This document shows positions 46,040 to 57,370 of a DNA stretch of 64,000 nucleotides, piece after piece. Position numbers and translations under genes: made by a program. Under the pieces are notes generated by a model that was not told the origin of the DNA, ran no database searches, and saw only the letters and a list, made by a program, of their open reading frames with translations. This DNA is from Cepaea nemoralis (taxonomy: Eukaryota > Mollusca > Gastropoda > Stylommatophora > Helicidae): contig JACEFZ010011691.1 in the NCBI GenBank assembly GCA_014155875.1, positions 1,104,501 through 1,168,500 of the forward strand. The letters run 5' to 3'. Position 1 is the stretch's first letter; each line of letters starts with the position of its first letter.

Positions 46040-49000
46040 ATGTCAACTTTAGCTGATTTTATAGAAGCAGGCAAGGCATTACAATACACAGGAAAGGAAT
46101 TAGAGCAATATGCTGAGAAAAAATTTAGCGAAGCAAAAGATGCTGAGAGAGATGAACATGCACGAGAAAGACAACACCAGAAAGAACTAGCTGAAATAAC
46201 AAAACAAAAGGAATTAGAAATAAAACACAAAGAATTAGAAATAAAACACAAAGAGGCACAACTAGTTGAAGAAACGAAACAGAAACAGTTAGAACAAGAT
46301 AAGGAAATTAAACAAAAGCAGTTAGAACAGGATAAGGAGATTAAACAAAAAGAATTAGAAATAAAGCAAAAACAATTAGATCAAGAGAAGGAAATGAAAC
46401 AGAAGGAATTAGAGATAAAACAAAAAGAGATAGATGAAATGGCAAGAGTTAAGGAAAAACAAATACAGGTTGAATCAGAGACACAGTTAAAGATGAAAGG
46501 TATGGATGTAGATTCACACTTAGAGATCTCCGCTACAAAACTAAAGAGTCAGCAAGAAGGAAATAAATTTAATAAGTATAAAAACATTATTAAACCATTC
46601 TGTAAAGAAGACTCCATATCAGCCTGGACAGAAAATGTCGAATATCAGTTTAAATACCACCAAGTACCAATCGATATGTGGGCTATGATTTACATGAAGA
46701 ACCTGAGTGGGGAGCCCCTTAAAGTAATTGAATCAATACCAACTGATCTTAGATCTAACTATCAGTACATCCATGATAGGATAATGCAACATTTCTTACT
46801 TGATGCCCCTGGGTATCAAGTACAGTTTTCAAATTTAAAACCAAAACCAAGTGAGACTTTCATCGATTATGTCTCGAATGTCCAAAGCGTACTAAATAGA
46901 TGGCTTAATGCAGCAAACATAGGTAAAGACTATGAGAAACTTAAAAACTTAATAGCCATGGATAAAGTCATATCCACTATACCATCTCCTTTCGCTAAAT
47001 TCCTTCAGCAGTCAGACATCGAGACCATAGAACAATTTGAAAAGAAAGGCTCGGCATATTTTTCCTCGAATAGGGATATTTTTAAAACATCTAATATCGA
47101 CTCTGAAATAGTCTCTTTTGTTAAGGACCAACCTAAAAGCTATCGTAGCAATAAAAAACCATTTCAGAGAGTCGAGAAGAAAGACCAAAAATTACCTAAA
47201 TGTGTGTATTGCCAACTATTTCATGATACTTATTCTATGTGTGATAAATCACCAAACTATCCTGCACATCTTGAGACGGTCATTAAGAAGCAACAAAACA
47301 AGAGAACTGCATACAGGCGTGCAGTCAAATGCTTCTTCTGTTCCAGCTACGGGCATTATTCAAATAAGTGCCTGGGACGCCAACGTATGAAGGCCAACAG
47401 TGCAGTGTTAATTGATACATCTTCTGATAGCGGTAGTGAGACTGAGTGTGAGGTCGAGAATGTGTTACCATTCAACCAATGTGAAGATGTGTGTTGTGTA
47501 AACGATATTTTAAACTTTGATAATTGTGAGCAATGTCACCAATTTCATGCAGACGGCAAACTTACATGTGGACATATTGTAACATCCTCCTTTGAGAATG
47601 CAAACGCAGCTGTAGCCTCCAGAGGCAATCTATTGTTTCACTCTGCATTGGTCAATGATAAGCCATGCCGATGTTTGCTTGACAGTGGGAGCTCTATTAT
47701 TGGTATTAAAAGGGAACTTATTAATCCAAAGGATTATACTGGTGACTCTGTAAAGTGCCGTACGTTTTCTGGTAATATAGAAACCTATCCTCTGGCAAGA
47801 GCCCGTATAAACACCCCGTTCCTTTCTGGTACCTTTACATGTGCAATATTAGACAACCCTTGTACCGATTTAATTCTTGGGTGTCTACCCCAGCTAAGGC
47901 ACCGTACTGATGAAGAAATATCTGTCTGGGAGGAGAAAAATGGACTAACTCCAGTGAACAGTGCAGACATCCTCAAATATCACAGTCCTAACAAAAGTGC
48001 TAGACCCATAATACTTGAAACTGATCAAGACGTAATGGTGTTACTACCAGACAAGCATAATAAAATGATAACTTATTGGCAAGGGCCATTCAAGGTGATA
48101 CAAATACTTTCGGATGTCGAGTATGAAATATCGATAAACGGACACTTAGAGATATTTCATATCAACATGTTGAAACCCTATTTTTCACGACAAGAGACAG
48201 AATTAGAGACAGACGAACACATTGCACCCACACCTATTGATCAGACGACAGACATACATAACGCAACTACACTAGTTAGCGAGACTGGCAAAGCCGACGA
48301 GATGCACACACCTAGTGAGTTTACAGAAAATGCACTTAGCACCACAACCATACTGAATCAGATAGACGACGACGGGATGGAACTACCCGTACCAATTGTA
48401 GACAAGACTGCTACATTAGAGTGCATACGGTTAGAAACGGAACTAACAGACGAGCAACGACGACAGACAATAGAATTAGTGACGGAATATAAAGACATAT
48501 TTTCCGACATTCCAGGTAGGACGGACAGGATCGAGCACTCCATCCTTCTTTCAGACTCTAAGCCTATCAAATGCAGGCCGTACTCTATCCCACTCAGCTA
48601 TAGGGAAAATCTAAATAAGGAAATTCTTAATTTAGAAGCTAGTGGGATCATTCAGAAATCTACATCTGAGTACTCCTTTCCAATCGTCCTAGTCAAGAAA
48701 AAAGACTCCACAATTCGTCTTTGTGTGGACTATACGAAACTTAACAATGTCACTAAGATCGACGCAGAACCAATTCCTTCCTGTGAAGATCTTATTCTAG
48801 ATATGTCCACCTCCAAAATCTTCTCTAAATTAGATCTTACTAAGGGATATTGGCAGGTCCCTATGCAGGCTGAATCCATCCATCTTACTGCTTTCTCAAC
48901 ACCTTTAGGTCTGTACGAGTGGCGGTTTCTTCCTTTCGGACTTCGTAACGCTCCTGCCACTTTCGTACGCTTAACTAGAGATTTACTACATGGAGTGACG

Positions 49001-49843
49001 AATACAGTGACCTATATAGATGATATTTGTGTCCATACAGACGACTGGACAACACACTTACTGAAACTCAGACATGTCTTCGATAGGTTGCGACTCTTCG
49101 GTCTCACGGTCAAACCGAGCAAAGTTGAATTGGGCCTAAAAGAAATTGATTTTTTGGGTCATGTCATTTCACAAGGTCAACTAACAACTGACAATAGAAT
49201 TATTACAAAAATTATGAACCTGACCATGCCTACAACAAAGAAGCAGGTCAGGAGCCTTTTGGGTTTAGTAAATTATTACAGTAAGTTCATACCGAACTTA
49301 GCTGAAATTACCAGTGTATTTTCAAATGTGTTAAAAGCATCAGTAAAATTAGATGTTAAAGATGCATTATTAATTTCTGCATTGTCAAAATTGAAACTCC
49401 TATTTAGCAATGTACCAATCCTCCGTTTGCCTAATCCTAGGCTCGTTTATTATCTTAGGACAGATGCCAGCAGGATCTCCATCGCTGCAGTACTAGGCCA
49501 GTTTTATGATGGCATCTTCCATCTGATTTGCTACGTGAGCCGCAAGATCACACCTGCTGAGTCCAGATATTTCATATCAGAGTTGGAAGCCCTAAGCGTT
49601 ATCTATTCGGTGAGAAAGTTACATCGATTTCTAGCGGGTGTTCACTTTGTGGTCCAGACCGACAACTCCCCGATCACGGTCATACAAAGTGGGGTGCATC
49701 GTAATGACCGCATTTACAGGTGGTCATTAATATTGCAGAATTATACTTTTAGTATAGAGCATATTAAGGGTAAGGACAACATTCTTGCTGATACCCTTAG
49801 TCGACCATCTGAGGTAGAAATACCTGATATGCCACATGAATAG
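46040..49843 (+). CDS. Gag-Pol polyprotein (Gag, protease, GPY/F module, RT, RNase H)
   Basis: An open frame of 1267 codons from ATG 46040; the frame is open further upstream but without an earlier ATG. Domains by approximate residue: 30-160 Lys/Glu/Gln-rich coiled coil of near-repeats; 180-350 Gag core (ISAWTENVEYQFKYH...); 390-440 zinc-binding pair, the second CFFCSSYGHYSNKC being a CX2CX4HX4C knuckle; about 547 aspartic protease motif LLDSGSS; 655-720 GPY/F-type module (VMVLLPDKHNK, WQGPFKV, HINMLKPY), normally the C-terminus of integrase; 800-1060 RT with LDLTKGYWQ and YIDDI (about 992); 1130-1260 RNase H with TDAS, ELEA, QTDNSP and ADTLSRP. The zinc-binding N-domain and DDE core of integrase are absent: protease runs almost directly into GPY/F near residue 650, in frame. 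All other catalytic residues I can check are present. Single-frame gag-pol without frameshift. Confidence 0.93.
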   Translation: MSTLADFIEAGKALQYTGKELEQYAEKKFSEAKDAERDEHARERQHQKELAEITKQKELEIKHKELEIKHKEAQLVEETKQKQLEQDKEIKQKQLEQDKEIKQKELEIKQKQLDQEKEMKQKELEIKQKEIDEMARVKEKQIQVESETQLKMKGMDVDSHLEISATKLKSQQEGNKFNKYKNIIKPFCKEDSISAWTENVEYQFKYHQVPIDMWAMIYMKNLSGEPLKVIESIPTDLRSNYQYIHDRIMQHFLLDAPGYQVQFSNLKPKPSETFIDYVSNVQSVLNRWLNAANIGKDYEKLKNLIAMDKVISTIPSPFAKFLQQSDIETIEQFEKKGSAYFSSNRDIFKTSNIDSEIVSFVKDQPKSYRSNKKPFQRVEKKDQKLPKCVYCQLFHDTYSMCDKSPNYPAHLETVIKKQQNKRTAYRRAVKCFFCSSYGHYSNKCLGRQRMKANSAVLIDTSSDSGSETECEVENVLPFNQCEDVCCVNDILNFDNCEQCHQFHADGKLTCGHIVTSSFENANAAVASRGNLLFHSALVNDKPCRCLLDSGSSIIGIKRELINPKDYTGDSVKCRTFSGNIETYPLARARINTPFLSGTFTCAILDNPCTDLILGCLPQLRHRTDEEISVWEEKNGLTPVNSADILKYHSPNKSARPIILETDQDVMVLLPDKHNKMITYWQGPFKVIQILSDVEYEISINGHLEIFHINMLKPYFSRQETELETDEHIAPTPIDQTTDIHNATTLVSETGKADEMHTPSEFTENALSTTTILNQIDDDGMELPVPIVDKTATLECIRLETELTDEQRRQTIELVTEYKDIFSDIPGRTDRIEHSILLSDSKPIKCRPYSIPLSYRENLNKEILNLEASGIIQKSTSEYSFPIVLVKKKDSTIRLCVDYTKLNNVTKIDAEPIPSCEDLILDMSTSKIFSKLDLTKGYWQVPMQAESIHLTAFSTPLGLYEWRFLPFGLRNAPATFVRLTRDLLHGVTNTVTYIDDICVHTDDWTTHLLKLRHVFDRLRLFGLTVKPSKVELGLKEIDFLGHVISQGQLTTDNRIITKIMNLTMPTTKKQVRSLLGLVNYYSKFIPNLAEITSVFSNVLKASVKLDVKDALLISALSKLKLLFSNVPILRLPNPRLVYYLRTDASRISIAAVLGQFYDGIFHLICYVSRKITPAESRYFISELEALSVIYSVRKLHRFLAGVHFVVQTDNSPITVIQSGVHRNDRIYRWSLILQNYTFSIEHIKGKDNILADTLSRPSEVEIPDMPHE

Positions 49844-51959
49844 GTAGTTTAATGAATGGTTAGTTAGTACACTTAGAGTATCCTATGTAAATACATAGAC
49901 ATCATGTTCAGAACTGTGTGCTAAGAACAGTGAACTACCATGTGTCCGTAGACAACAGAACGAGAACTGTGCTCCAAGAACAAGTGAATCACCGTGTGTA
50001 CATAGACAGCTCATTATTTACTATGCTCCATTTCTGTTCCGGTGAATCAGCTATGTTAATCAGTGAAGAACAGTGTCAGAACAATACATATATAACAGAC
50101 ACGAATATACCTGTCTACGACACCAGCGGAATCTACGAGTGTGATAATACCCATAAGACACATGTATGACGGTGTAGTGTATTTAGTATACCCAGTAGAA
50201 GTGTGTATATATAAACTATGCCAACGAGAGGAATTTCTAAACGTGACGGCAACAACTAACCTGGGGTACTTGAATACTATGTATATATATTGAGTTAATG
50301 TGATATGTAATATAACGATTTTAATATAGTGATAACGTATAGTTAGATTAGTTACTTTAATATAGAGTTAGATTAGATTTAGGGAATATAATTTATTTTT
50401 TTTTGTAGTTTAGATAAATCATTAATCTACCCACTTATTTAGCTTAAAAGTAGATTAGTAGAGTACTTTAAACTTAATAACATCTAATTAAAGACTAGGA
50501 TTTAGTGTAGGAAAAGAACACCACCATTTAGTTCATTTCATTTAACTTTGTTTCATTCCATCTTAATGAACACTTTAACAACCTCATCATTTAGGATTAA
50601 AAGTAGTTTATACCTTATAGGATTATACAGATAAACATACATCATTTATATCATTTAGATTATAAATATCAATCATATATGTTTTCATTTAAACATTAAA
50701 ACATTATCTAGAATTTTGTTGCATTTCACATCACCCATTTCAGTAAGGTATATAACTCATCTCACATTAATGTCATTCTTTTTAGATAGTTAGATTACTC
50801 CCCTTAGATGCCCTTAGAATAGAGTAAAGTGGTGTAACAACTTTAATATATGTAGTAGTACTAAGTAGTATTAGGATTTCAATAGAACATACCATTTAAG
50901 AATATCAGGGTACAAAACATCAATCCGTTTTTTCTTGCCTGTAAATATTTTGTAAATACATGACTCGTGCAGCAAGTTACGCACAGTCATTAAGCTCAAC
51001 TTTTTTTTCAAACTGAGCCAAACTTGTACAGTGTCACTTCAAGGTTTTTAAATAAATGTGAGGATAAAAGATGTGTGACAGAAGTGTGAAAGTGAGAGTA
51101 AATGGAAAATGTACAAGGGAGAGTGAGGACAACCAGTGGATTTTTTTCTGCCTCTCAACGCGACTTTTTAATTTTTGTCTGCGTCAAGCGTTTGCTTTCA
51201 ATGTTGAAAATGTACTGTCTTGAGTGTGTTATGTGTAGTTTAGTGTAGATCTTAGATAAAGTATTTTAAGTCTCATAAGACGGAAACGTAGTCACGAATT
51301 AGTGTTATACACTTGTTTGCGGCCGCATTTAACCGAATTATGGCACTTGAAAACTAACTTACAGACATAATGTAGACAGACACACATGTTAGGCATTAAA
51401 TTATATTATAGGTTACATCCAAACACGCAAACAACCAGAAAAACAAACATATAAAGTACATACATTTTTCAGAACAAAGGGAGATAACTCCGGGTCAGGG
51501 GACACAATAGACAACGAAACACTAACTTAACAGTGAAAGATAACTTTACACGCGGAAGCGAGATAGGTAAAGCCTGTCGCACACAGCTTGTGTAAGGGGT
51601 GTTTAATATTATATGGGGGACATGAAGCAATTCATGTGTTGACCCTAAGAAAGTCAACGTTGTATGGGTAGTGAGTTAATTTACTATTTGAGGGCAGGTC
51701 TATAAGACAATGGTCCGGTTCAGACAAACCTCTAATTAATATAATATTGCGATTGAGAAGAGGGCTCACGCCAACCATACAAGTTTGTGGCGATCACCAG
51801 TAGCCAAGTAAAGTGATACTACATTGTGACAATAGTCAGTAGAAGTCTATTGGGTTACCCAGAACCAGGTTATCAGTAGTCTTTGACAAAAATTAGATAC
51901 ACTAATTTTTTAGATACCTCTTGAGTCACAACCATGAGTCAAAGTTTGTAACGCAACAC
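49844..51959 (+). other. 2.1-kb non-coding trailer of the LTR element
   Basis: AT-rich and without domains. 49911-49950 and 49964-50010 are an imperfect tandem pair (AGAACTGTG...AAGAACA...GTG). A short ORF at 49918-50169 has no similarity I can name. There is no env-like signal peptide or transmembrane pattern. Confidence 0.6.
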
Positions 51960-51971
51960 AGGAGGGGAAGG
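51960..51971 (+). other. Polypurine tract
   Basis: AGGAGGGGAAGG, four bases before the 3' LTR, the expected position of the plus-strand primer. Confidence 0.75.
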
Positions 51972-51975
51972 TGTG

Positions 51976-52586
51976 TGTCAAAGACTTAGGTAGGCAGTAG
52001 TGAAGACCACCCTGAACGAGTGGTCTACCTCAAGTAGATTAGAGGTAACTCAGTGCCCCTACATGAGGGCAGGGTAGGTGATAGGAAGGGGAACTATTAA
52101 ATAGTTCTCCCATGAGACACGAAGGTGTCAACCAGAGAGTCAGCACTCTGGTCACGGCGCTATCACGCCTACGAGATAGACACGGAGAAGTGGAATACCA
52201 CTCAAGAAGAGACGGCTACTCTAAGCGTGCTGAGTGATACAGCACACACAAGCCGAAGGGCACACAAGGTCCTTCCGCGTGGTGTGTAGCCACGTGAGGA
52301 ATAGAGTCAGACTGGGGACTGACTTCATAGTGAGCGCATCGCTTAGCGTCGATGCATGTTTCTTTAGCCAAGTAGATAGAGTAGAAGTAGGGTTAGGATA
52401 ACGACTAGTGATAGGCCATTCTGTGTCTTAGTGTGTGATTTATTAGCGACCGTTTTGTGTATTGATGTAGTGTAAAGAGCCAGCGGCAATAAAATGTGTA
52501 ATCCATGCCTCTCGTACGACTTACAATCTTTTTGTGTGGTGCGAGAGAAGTTTATCCCGTAATTCCTGACCCATCGGTTGGTGACA
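51976..52586 (+). repeat. 3' LTR (611 bp)
   Basis: Same length and termini as the 5' LTR. Differences are mostly transitions, several of them G to A from the 5' to the 3' copy. Confidence 0.95.
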
Positions 52587-52591
52587 CTTAC

Positions 52592-53210
52592 ACTACTTAC
52601 AAGTTTACAGACAGGTCTGAAAACTGGCTTTCAAAATTATTTTCAGTCATGTCAAATGCTGAAATATTATGCAAGTACACAGATACATTACTGCTACAAA
52701 TGACACTTGTATTCTGTTTAATTTTAGTAGTTAAAATACCAGTTCTAATCATAAATAAATACAGGTCCGCTATAGTTTATTGTATGGGCACTGCAATCTT
52801 GAATTTTGTGTTATGACGGCCTTGGCCATGTCACTAAATATTTTTTCCTGAACGCCCGCAAACACCTGCAATGTTGCAACTCTTCACATTTATGTAAAAT
52901 TTAACGGGCAATTAACAAATGCAACAAAAAGTTAAGGATTCTTTTAAATGCAGGAGTTATAAGACACATTAGCCTACTATTCATGAATAGACTCCAAGAA
53001 ATTCAAGAAAAAACAGTTTCTCAGCCTCAAAATTTTGCAAGTTAGCAGAAGGACCTATACTGCAAATGCCAGAGTAGATTCCCCTTTCATTGTAACATGC
53101 TGCTTTCGTTTAATTCATTCCTAGCCGGACATGGTAACAACCGGAAGTGAATCGTTGGTCTCAAGAAAAAGTACGGGATATAAAAAAAACAAAGAAAAAT
53201 GTTTGGCCTG
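52592..53210. other. No gene recognised
   Basis: Right flank of the LTR element. One 103-codon ORF (52505-52816) starts inside the LTR and is chance. Confidence 0.4.
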
Positions 53211-53214
53211 ATAT

Positions 53215-53365
53215 CCTCTGACTGATAACCTGCAATTGGCATTGAGGTGTGTCTCTTGAATGCATGCCACAACTATTCTATCTTTATGAAGACGAATTGT
53301 TAGGGAGACTTTCTTGTTAGAAACTCCTTCGGCATTCCACTGTAGTATGTTGAGTGTCCAGGGTG
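53215..53365 (-). pseudogene. LINE AP-endonuclease fragment
   Basis: Minus-strand reading gives LNILQWNAEGVSNKKVSL, a short link, then VACIQETHLNANCRLSVRGY. The WNAEG start and IQETHL (catalytic glutamate) are the opening motifs of the apurinic-type endonuclease of non-LTR elements. Upstream text at 53370-53815 may be the 5' region of the same element and is unassigned. Confidence 0.65.
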
Positions 53366-53819
53366 TTTTGACAGCTCTTAACCTACTCCTCTGTGCCTTG
53401 ACTCCACAGCACAGGGGAAAGTGAACACCAGTAGTATAGGTGGACTCCCTCGAGGCAGAGGGCCCGGCACTATCACCACCTAATGGGACTTCACGGGATT
53501 AGCACCATACTGATTAATTTGAAACTGTGGCATCATGGATTGATTAAATTACGTTGCACAGCTTTGTCAAGCCTGTGGCTCAGTACATCCAATTTTGACA
53601 AGCATTTTTCGGGGAGCTTTCCCTAGCCTTTGACTGTCCCCAGTCTATCTACAAGGCAGCAGGTTTGTGTGTCTCTTCGGCTGGTTCCTCTCACTTGACC
53701 TGTCCGACATGGGAGGCCCTACCAGTAGCTGTGCTACCGTTGGCATAGCTCTTGGGGTCATTGGAACATGCAAGCCCCTCGACCTCGTCATGGTGGACAC
53801 ATGGCAGAGGGGTAATTGT

Positions 53820-54135
53820 ATATAATGTTCTAGTTTCATTTCAATTTTCAATATCTGTCTCAGGAATTACATCTCTGTTGCTTCCAAGTTCATCCTAATT
53901 TGTTCATTTATATTCAAAGACTCACAGCCATACAGGAAAACTGGCTCTGTATAGCATTTCAGCACTCTTATTCTTACTTTCAATGATAGTGACATATTGC
54001 ATAAGGTACTCTATTTCTGGAATGCAGCTCTTCCTTGCCCTATTCTGCTCTTAATCTCTGCTTTGCATCTTCCGTCTGATGTTATAAATACCCCTAGGTA
54101 AAATTATCCACTTGCTTCTATTTCCATTTCACATT
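53820..54135 (-). pseudogene. Family B LINE fragment, RT C-terminal part
   Basis: Parallel to 17755-18050: codons for NEQIR, the ESWLNVNE-like region, KVRIRVLKCYTEPVFLYG, and TSDGRC-like text in several frames on the minus strand. It abuts the left edge of segmental duplication copy B. Confidence 0.65.
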
Positions 54136-55385
54136 TTGGTGCCAGAAAAAACAAATTAAGGTTTTAATTTGAACTCCCTTGTACTTTACATGGCTAACAG
54201 ACCTGGCATGAAATGAATAATAGAGCAAACTTTCAAATCACATAAATGATATAAAATTGTACAAATTATAGATTCTGCTATGTTTTGTTGCAATACTTTT
54301 ACCTTGATCCACACAGACTTCAGGTTGTTCTATCTTGACACTTGCTGGTATTTCACTGTCCATCTCCTCACAGACTTGTATCTCAGTGAGAATCTTTTTG
54401 GCAGAACTGTGAGCACAGTCAGTCTGAAAGGATTTGTAAGTTTCTTATTTAGGCAACAATCATCATCATGTGTCTCGCACACTGGCGTGATCATTCATGT
54501 CTCCCCACAGATCTCAGTCTTTGGTGTTCTGGATCAACTCTACATCTGATACCAGAAGCGGCTGTCCTAAGACAGTCATAAATATTGTTTTCTCTGATTT
54601 GTGGAAATTTATGAATTCTTCTGAAGATATGTGATGGTTGTCAATTGTCTTTTACATCCACTCTGAGGTATTTAACCACTGCCTTTGACAGCCATTTCAG
54701 TCAGTCATGACAAAACGTGTGCCCAGATCTGCACAGCTACAGAGTTGTTGACTTACCCCAGTGGATACTATCCCCAGAGCTGTGTTTGCCACACCGTGAT
54801 GTTTTCTCTATCTTCCACCACGAGGTGCAGTTGGGATTTTCCCTTTCTAGAGTTATGAGGCCATGATAACATTTCCCCAAATTCCCCAGTACTTTTAGAG
54901 TTCCAGCAAAAAAAAAAAAAACTGTTTAAATGAATTTGAAATTGTATTTTCATGATGACTAAACAAGATATTTGAGAATGTTTTATAGTTACTTCAAAAC
55001 ATAATTTATAATATGTGATTCCTCATGGTCACTTTAAGAATGTGAGTTAGCAGTCAATCATAGCACAATGGTATTGGTGTATCATGACAAATATAACAAG
55101 ATAGTTTGGTCATAAATTCTCAGTATTTGTATTATGTCATACAAACAATAAAGTTGGTGATTCAGAAGCCAGCGTGATAATTATGATGGCAGTCATTCTT
55201 TCTTTGTTATATTTTCTTTAATTTACATAATGCTATAACATGCCTCCAGCTGGAGGGAAAAAAAAAACTACTTGTGGTCACTGTGAGAGAAAAATAAGGA
55301 GAACCTAAGGTCACTGTGAGAGATAAATAAGGATAACTTGTGGTCACTGAGAGAAAAACAGAAACTTTTCACAGTTCCCTCTCAA

Positions 55386-55485
55386 CTGTGACTTGATTGA
55401 TTGATTGATTTAGGAACCGACATCACAGCATTCGGGACATTCCCATAAGCGCTCCGTCCCCATCCTCAGCAGCCTGTGACTTGAT
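55386..55485 (-). mobile_element. 76-bp LINE 3' end with 12-bp TSD
   Basis: The insertion at 55398-55473 is flanked by exact CTGTGACTTGAT (55386-55397 and 55474-55485). The array units show the uninterrupted site (near 4171). The insert is the extreme 3' end of the RNase H-type LINE, with its (ATTG)n tail at the left; the same end is at 58939-59093. Confidence 0.85.
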
Positions 55486-55792
55486 GTGAGCAAACATGCC
55501 AATTTGTGAACCACCAGCATGAAAGTTGTAACCAAGTTGACACCTGACTATTGCCTAAATGTGGTTTCTGTATTGTCTGCTTGTGCACAGAACCAGAAAT
55601 ATATTGAGTATGAGCATAAACTACAACTGTTAGTGCCAGCACACACTAGCACAACTAAGAAGGAACAGCACTCATGGATATACCAGAAAGGTGATAACAT
55701 TAATGAAATGACAGCATCTTCACACATATTTCATTAATAAAAAGTTCCCTGTGTACTGTGCTAGAGGCATGTATTGTGCTTTCAAATGAACA

Positions 55793-57370
55793 GGTACTAA
55801 GAGCAGTATCCTTCAGTTAGTGTTAGATGTACTAACAGCAGTATCCTTCAGTGAGTGTTAGATGTACTAACAGCAGTATCCTTCAGTGAGTGTTAGATGT
55901 ACTAACAGCAGTATCCTTCAGTTAGTGTTAGATGTACTAACAGCAGTATCCTTCAGTTAGTGTTAGATGTACTAACAGCAGTATCCTTCAGTTAGTGTTA
56001 GATGTACTAACAGCAGTATCCTTCAGTTAGTGTTAGATGTACTAACAGCAGTATCCTTCAGTTAGTGTTAGATGTACTAACAGCAGTACCCTTCAGTTAG
56101 TGTTAGATGTACTAACAGCAGTATCCTTCAGTTAGTCTTAGATGTACTAACAGCAGTACCCTTCAGTTAGTGTTAGATGTACTAACAGCAGTACCCTTCA
56201 GTTTGTGTTAGATGTACTAACAGCAGTACCCTTCAGTTAGTGTTAGATGTACTAACAGCAGTATCCTTCAGTGAGTGTTAGATGTACTAACAGCAGTATC
56301 CTTCAGTGAGTGTTAGATGTACTAACAGCGGTATCCTTCAGTTAGTGTTAGATGTACTAACAGTGGTATCCTTCAGTTAGTGTTAGATGTACTAACAGCG
56401 GTATCCTTCAGTTAGTCTTAGATGTACTAACAGCGGTATCCTTCAGTTAGTGTTAGATGTACTAACAGCAGTATCCTTCAGTTAGTGTTAGATGTACTAA
56501 CAGCGGTATCCTTCAGTTAGTGTTAGATGTACTAACAGCAGTATCCTTCAGTTAGTGTTAGATGTACTAACAGCAGTATCCTTCAGTTAGTGTTAGGTGT
56601 ACTTACAGCAGTATCCTTCAGTTAGTGTTAGATGTACTAACAGCAGTATCCTTCAGTTAGTGTTAGGTGTACTAACAGAGAATCCTTCAGTTAGTGTTAG
56701 ATGTACTAACAGCAGTATCCTTCAGTTAGTCTTAGATGTACTAACAGCAGTATCCTTCAGTTAGTGTTAGATGTACTAACAGCAGTATCCTTCAGTTAGT
56801 CTTAGATGTACTAACAGCAGTATCCTTCAGTTAGTGTTAGATGTACTAACAACAGTATCCTTCAGTTAGTGTTAGATGTACTAACAGCAGTATCCTTCAG
56901 TTAGTGTTAGATGCACTAACAGCAGTATCCTTCAGTTAGTGTTAGATGCACTAACAGCAGTATCCTTCAGTTAGGTTAGATGCACTAACAGCAGTATCCT
57001 TCAGTTAGTGTTAGATGCACTAACAGCAGTATCCTTCAGTTAGTGCTGGATGCACTAACAGCAGTATCCTTCAGTTAGTGTTAGATGCACTAACAGCAGT
57101 ATCCTTCAGTTAGTGTTAGATATACCAACAGCAGTATCCTTCAGTTAGTGTTAGATGCACCAACAGCGGTATCCTTCAGTTAGTGTTAGATGCACTAACA
57201 GCAGTATCCTTCAGTTAGTGTTAGATGTACTAACAGCAGTATCCTTCAGTTTGTGTTAGATGTACCAACAGCAGTATCCAAAAGTTAGTGTTAGATGTAC
57301 TAAGAGCAGTATCCTACAGTTAGTGTTAGATGTACTAACAGCAGTATCCTACAGTTGGTGTTAGATGCAG
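55793..57370 (+). repeat. 35-bp minisatellite, about 45 copies
   Basis: Units contain ACTAACAGCAGTATCCTTCA followed by GTTAGTGTTAGATGT. Variants are clustered (GCGGTATCC near 56330-56510, GATGCACT near 56905-57180), showing local spreading. Units 1-5 of copy A hold exactly one motif at the same position (4484-4520 in unit 1), where it reads as ordinary unique sequence. Confidence 0.95.

Larger units (their letters stand above)
44245..52591 (+). mobile_element. Complete LTR retrotransposon, Gmr1-like, lacking integrase core
   Basis: The element proper is 44250-52586 (8.3 kb), with 5-bp target-site duplication CTTAC at 44245-44249 and 52587-52591. It has 611-bp LTRs, a leader with primer-binding motif, one gag-pol ORF (46040-49843), a 2.1-kb non-coding trailer and a polypurine tract. 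RT and RNase H are of Ty3/gypsy type, but the integrase C-terminal module precedes RT. I classify it as Gmr1-like on pol order, and as non-autonomous because the integrase catalytic domain is missing. Confidence 0.9.

Noticed and set aside
49918..50169. Possible env or accessory gene after RNase H
   Set aside because: 83 codons without signal peptide, membrane segment or recognisable motif.
51976..52816. ORF at 52505-52816 overlapping the 3' LTR
   Set aside because: Starts inside the LTR and continues into unrelated flank; chance.
55793..57370. Possible CRISPR array or coding repeat
   Set aside because: Head-to-tail 35-bp units without spacers, and stops in the frames checked.
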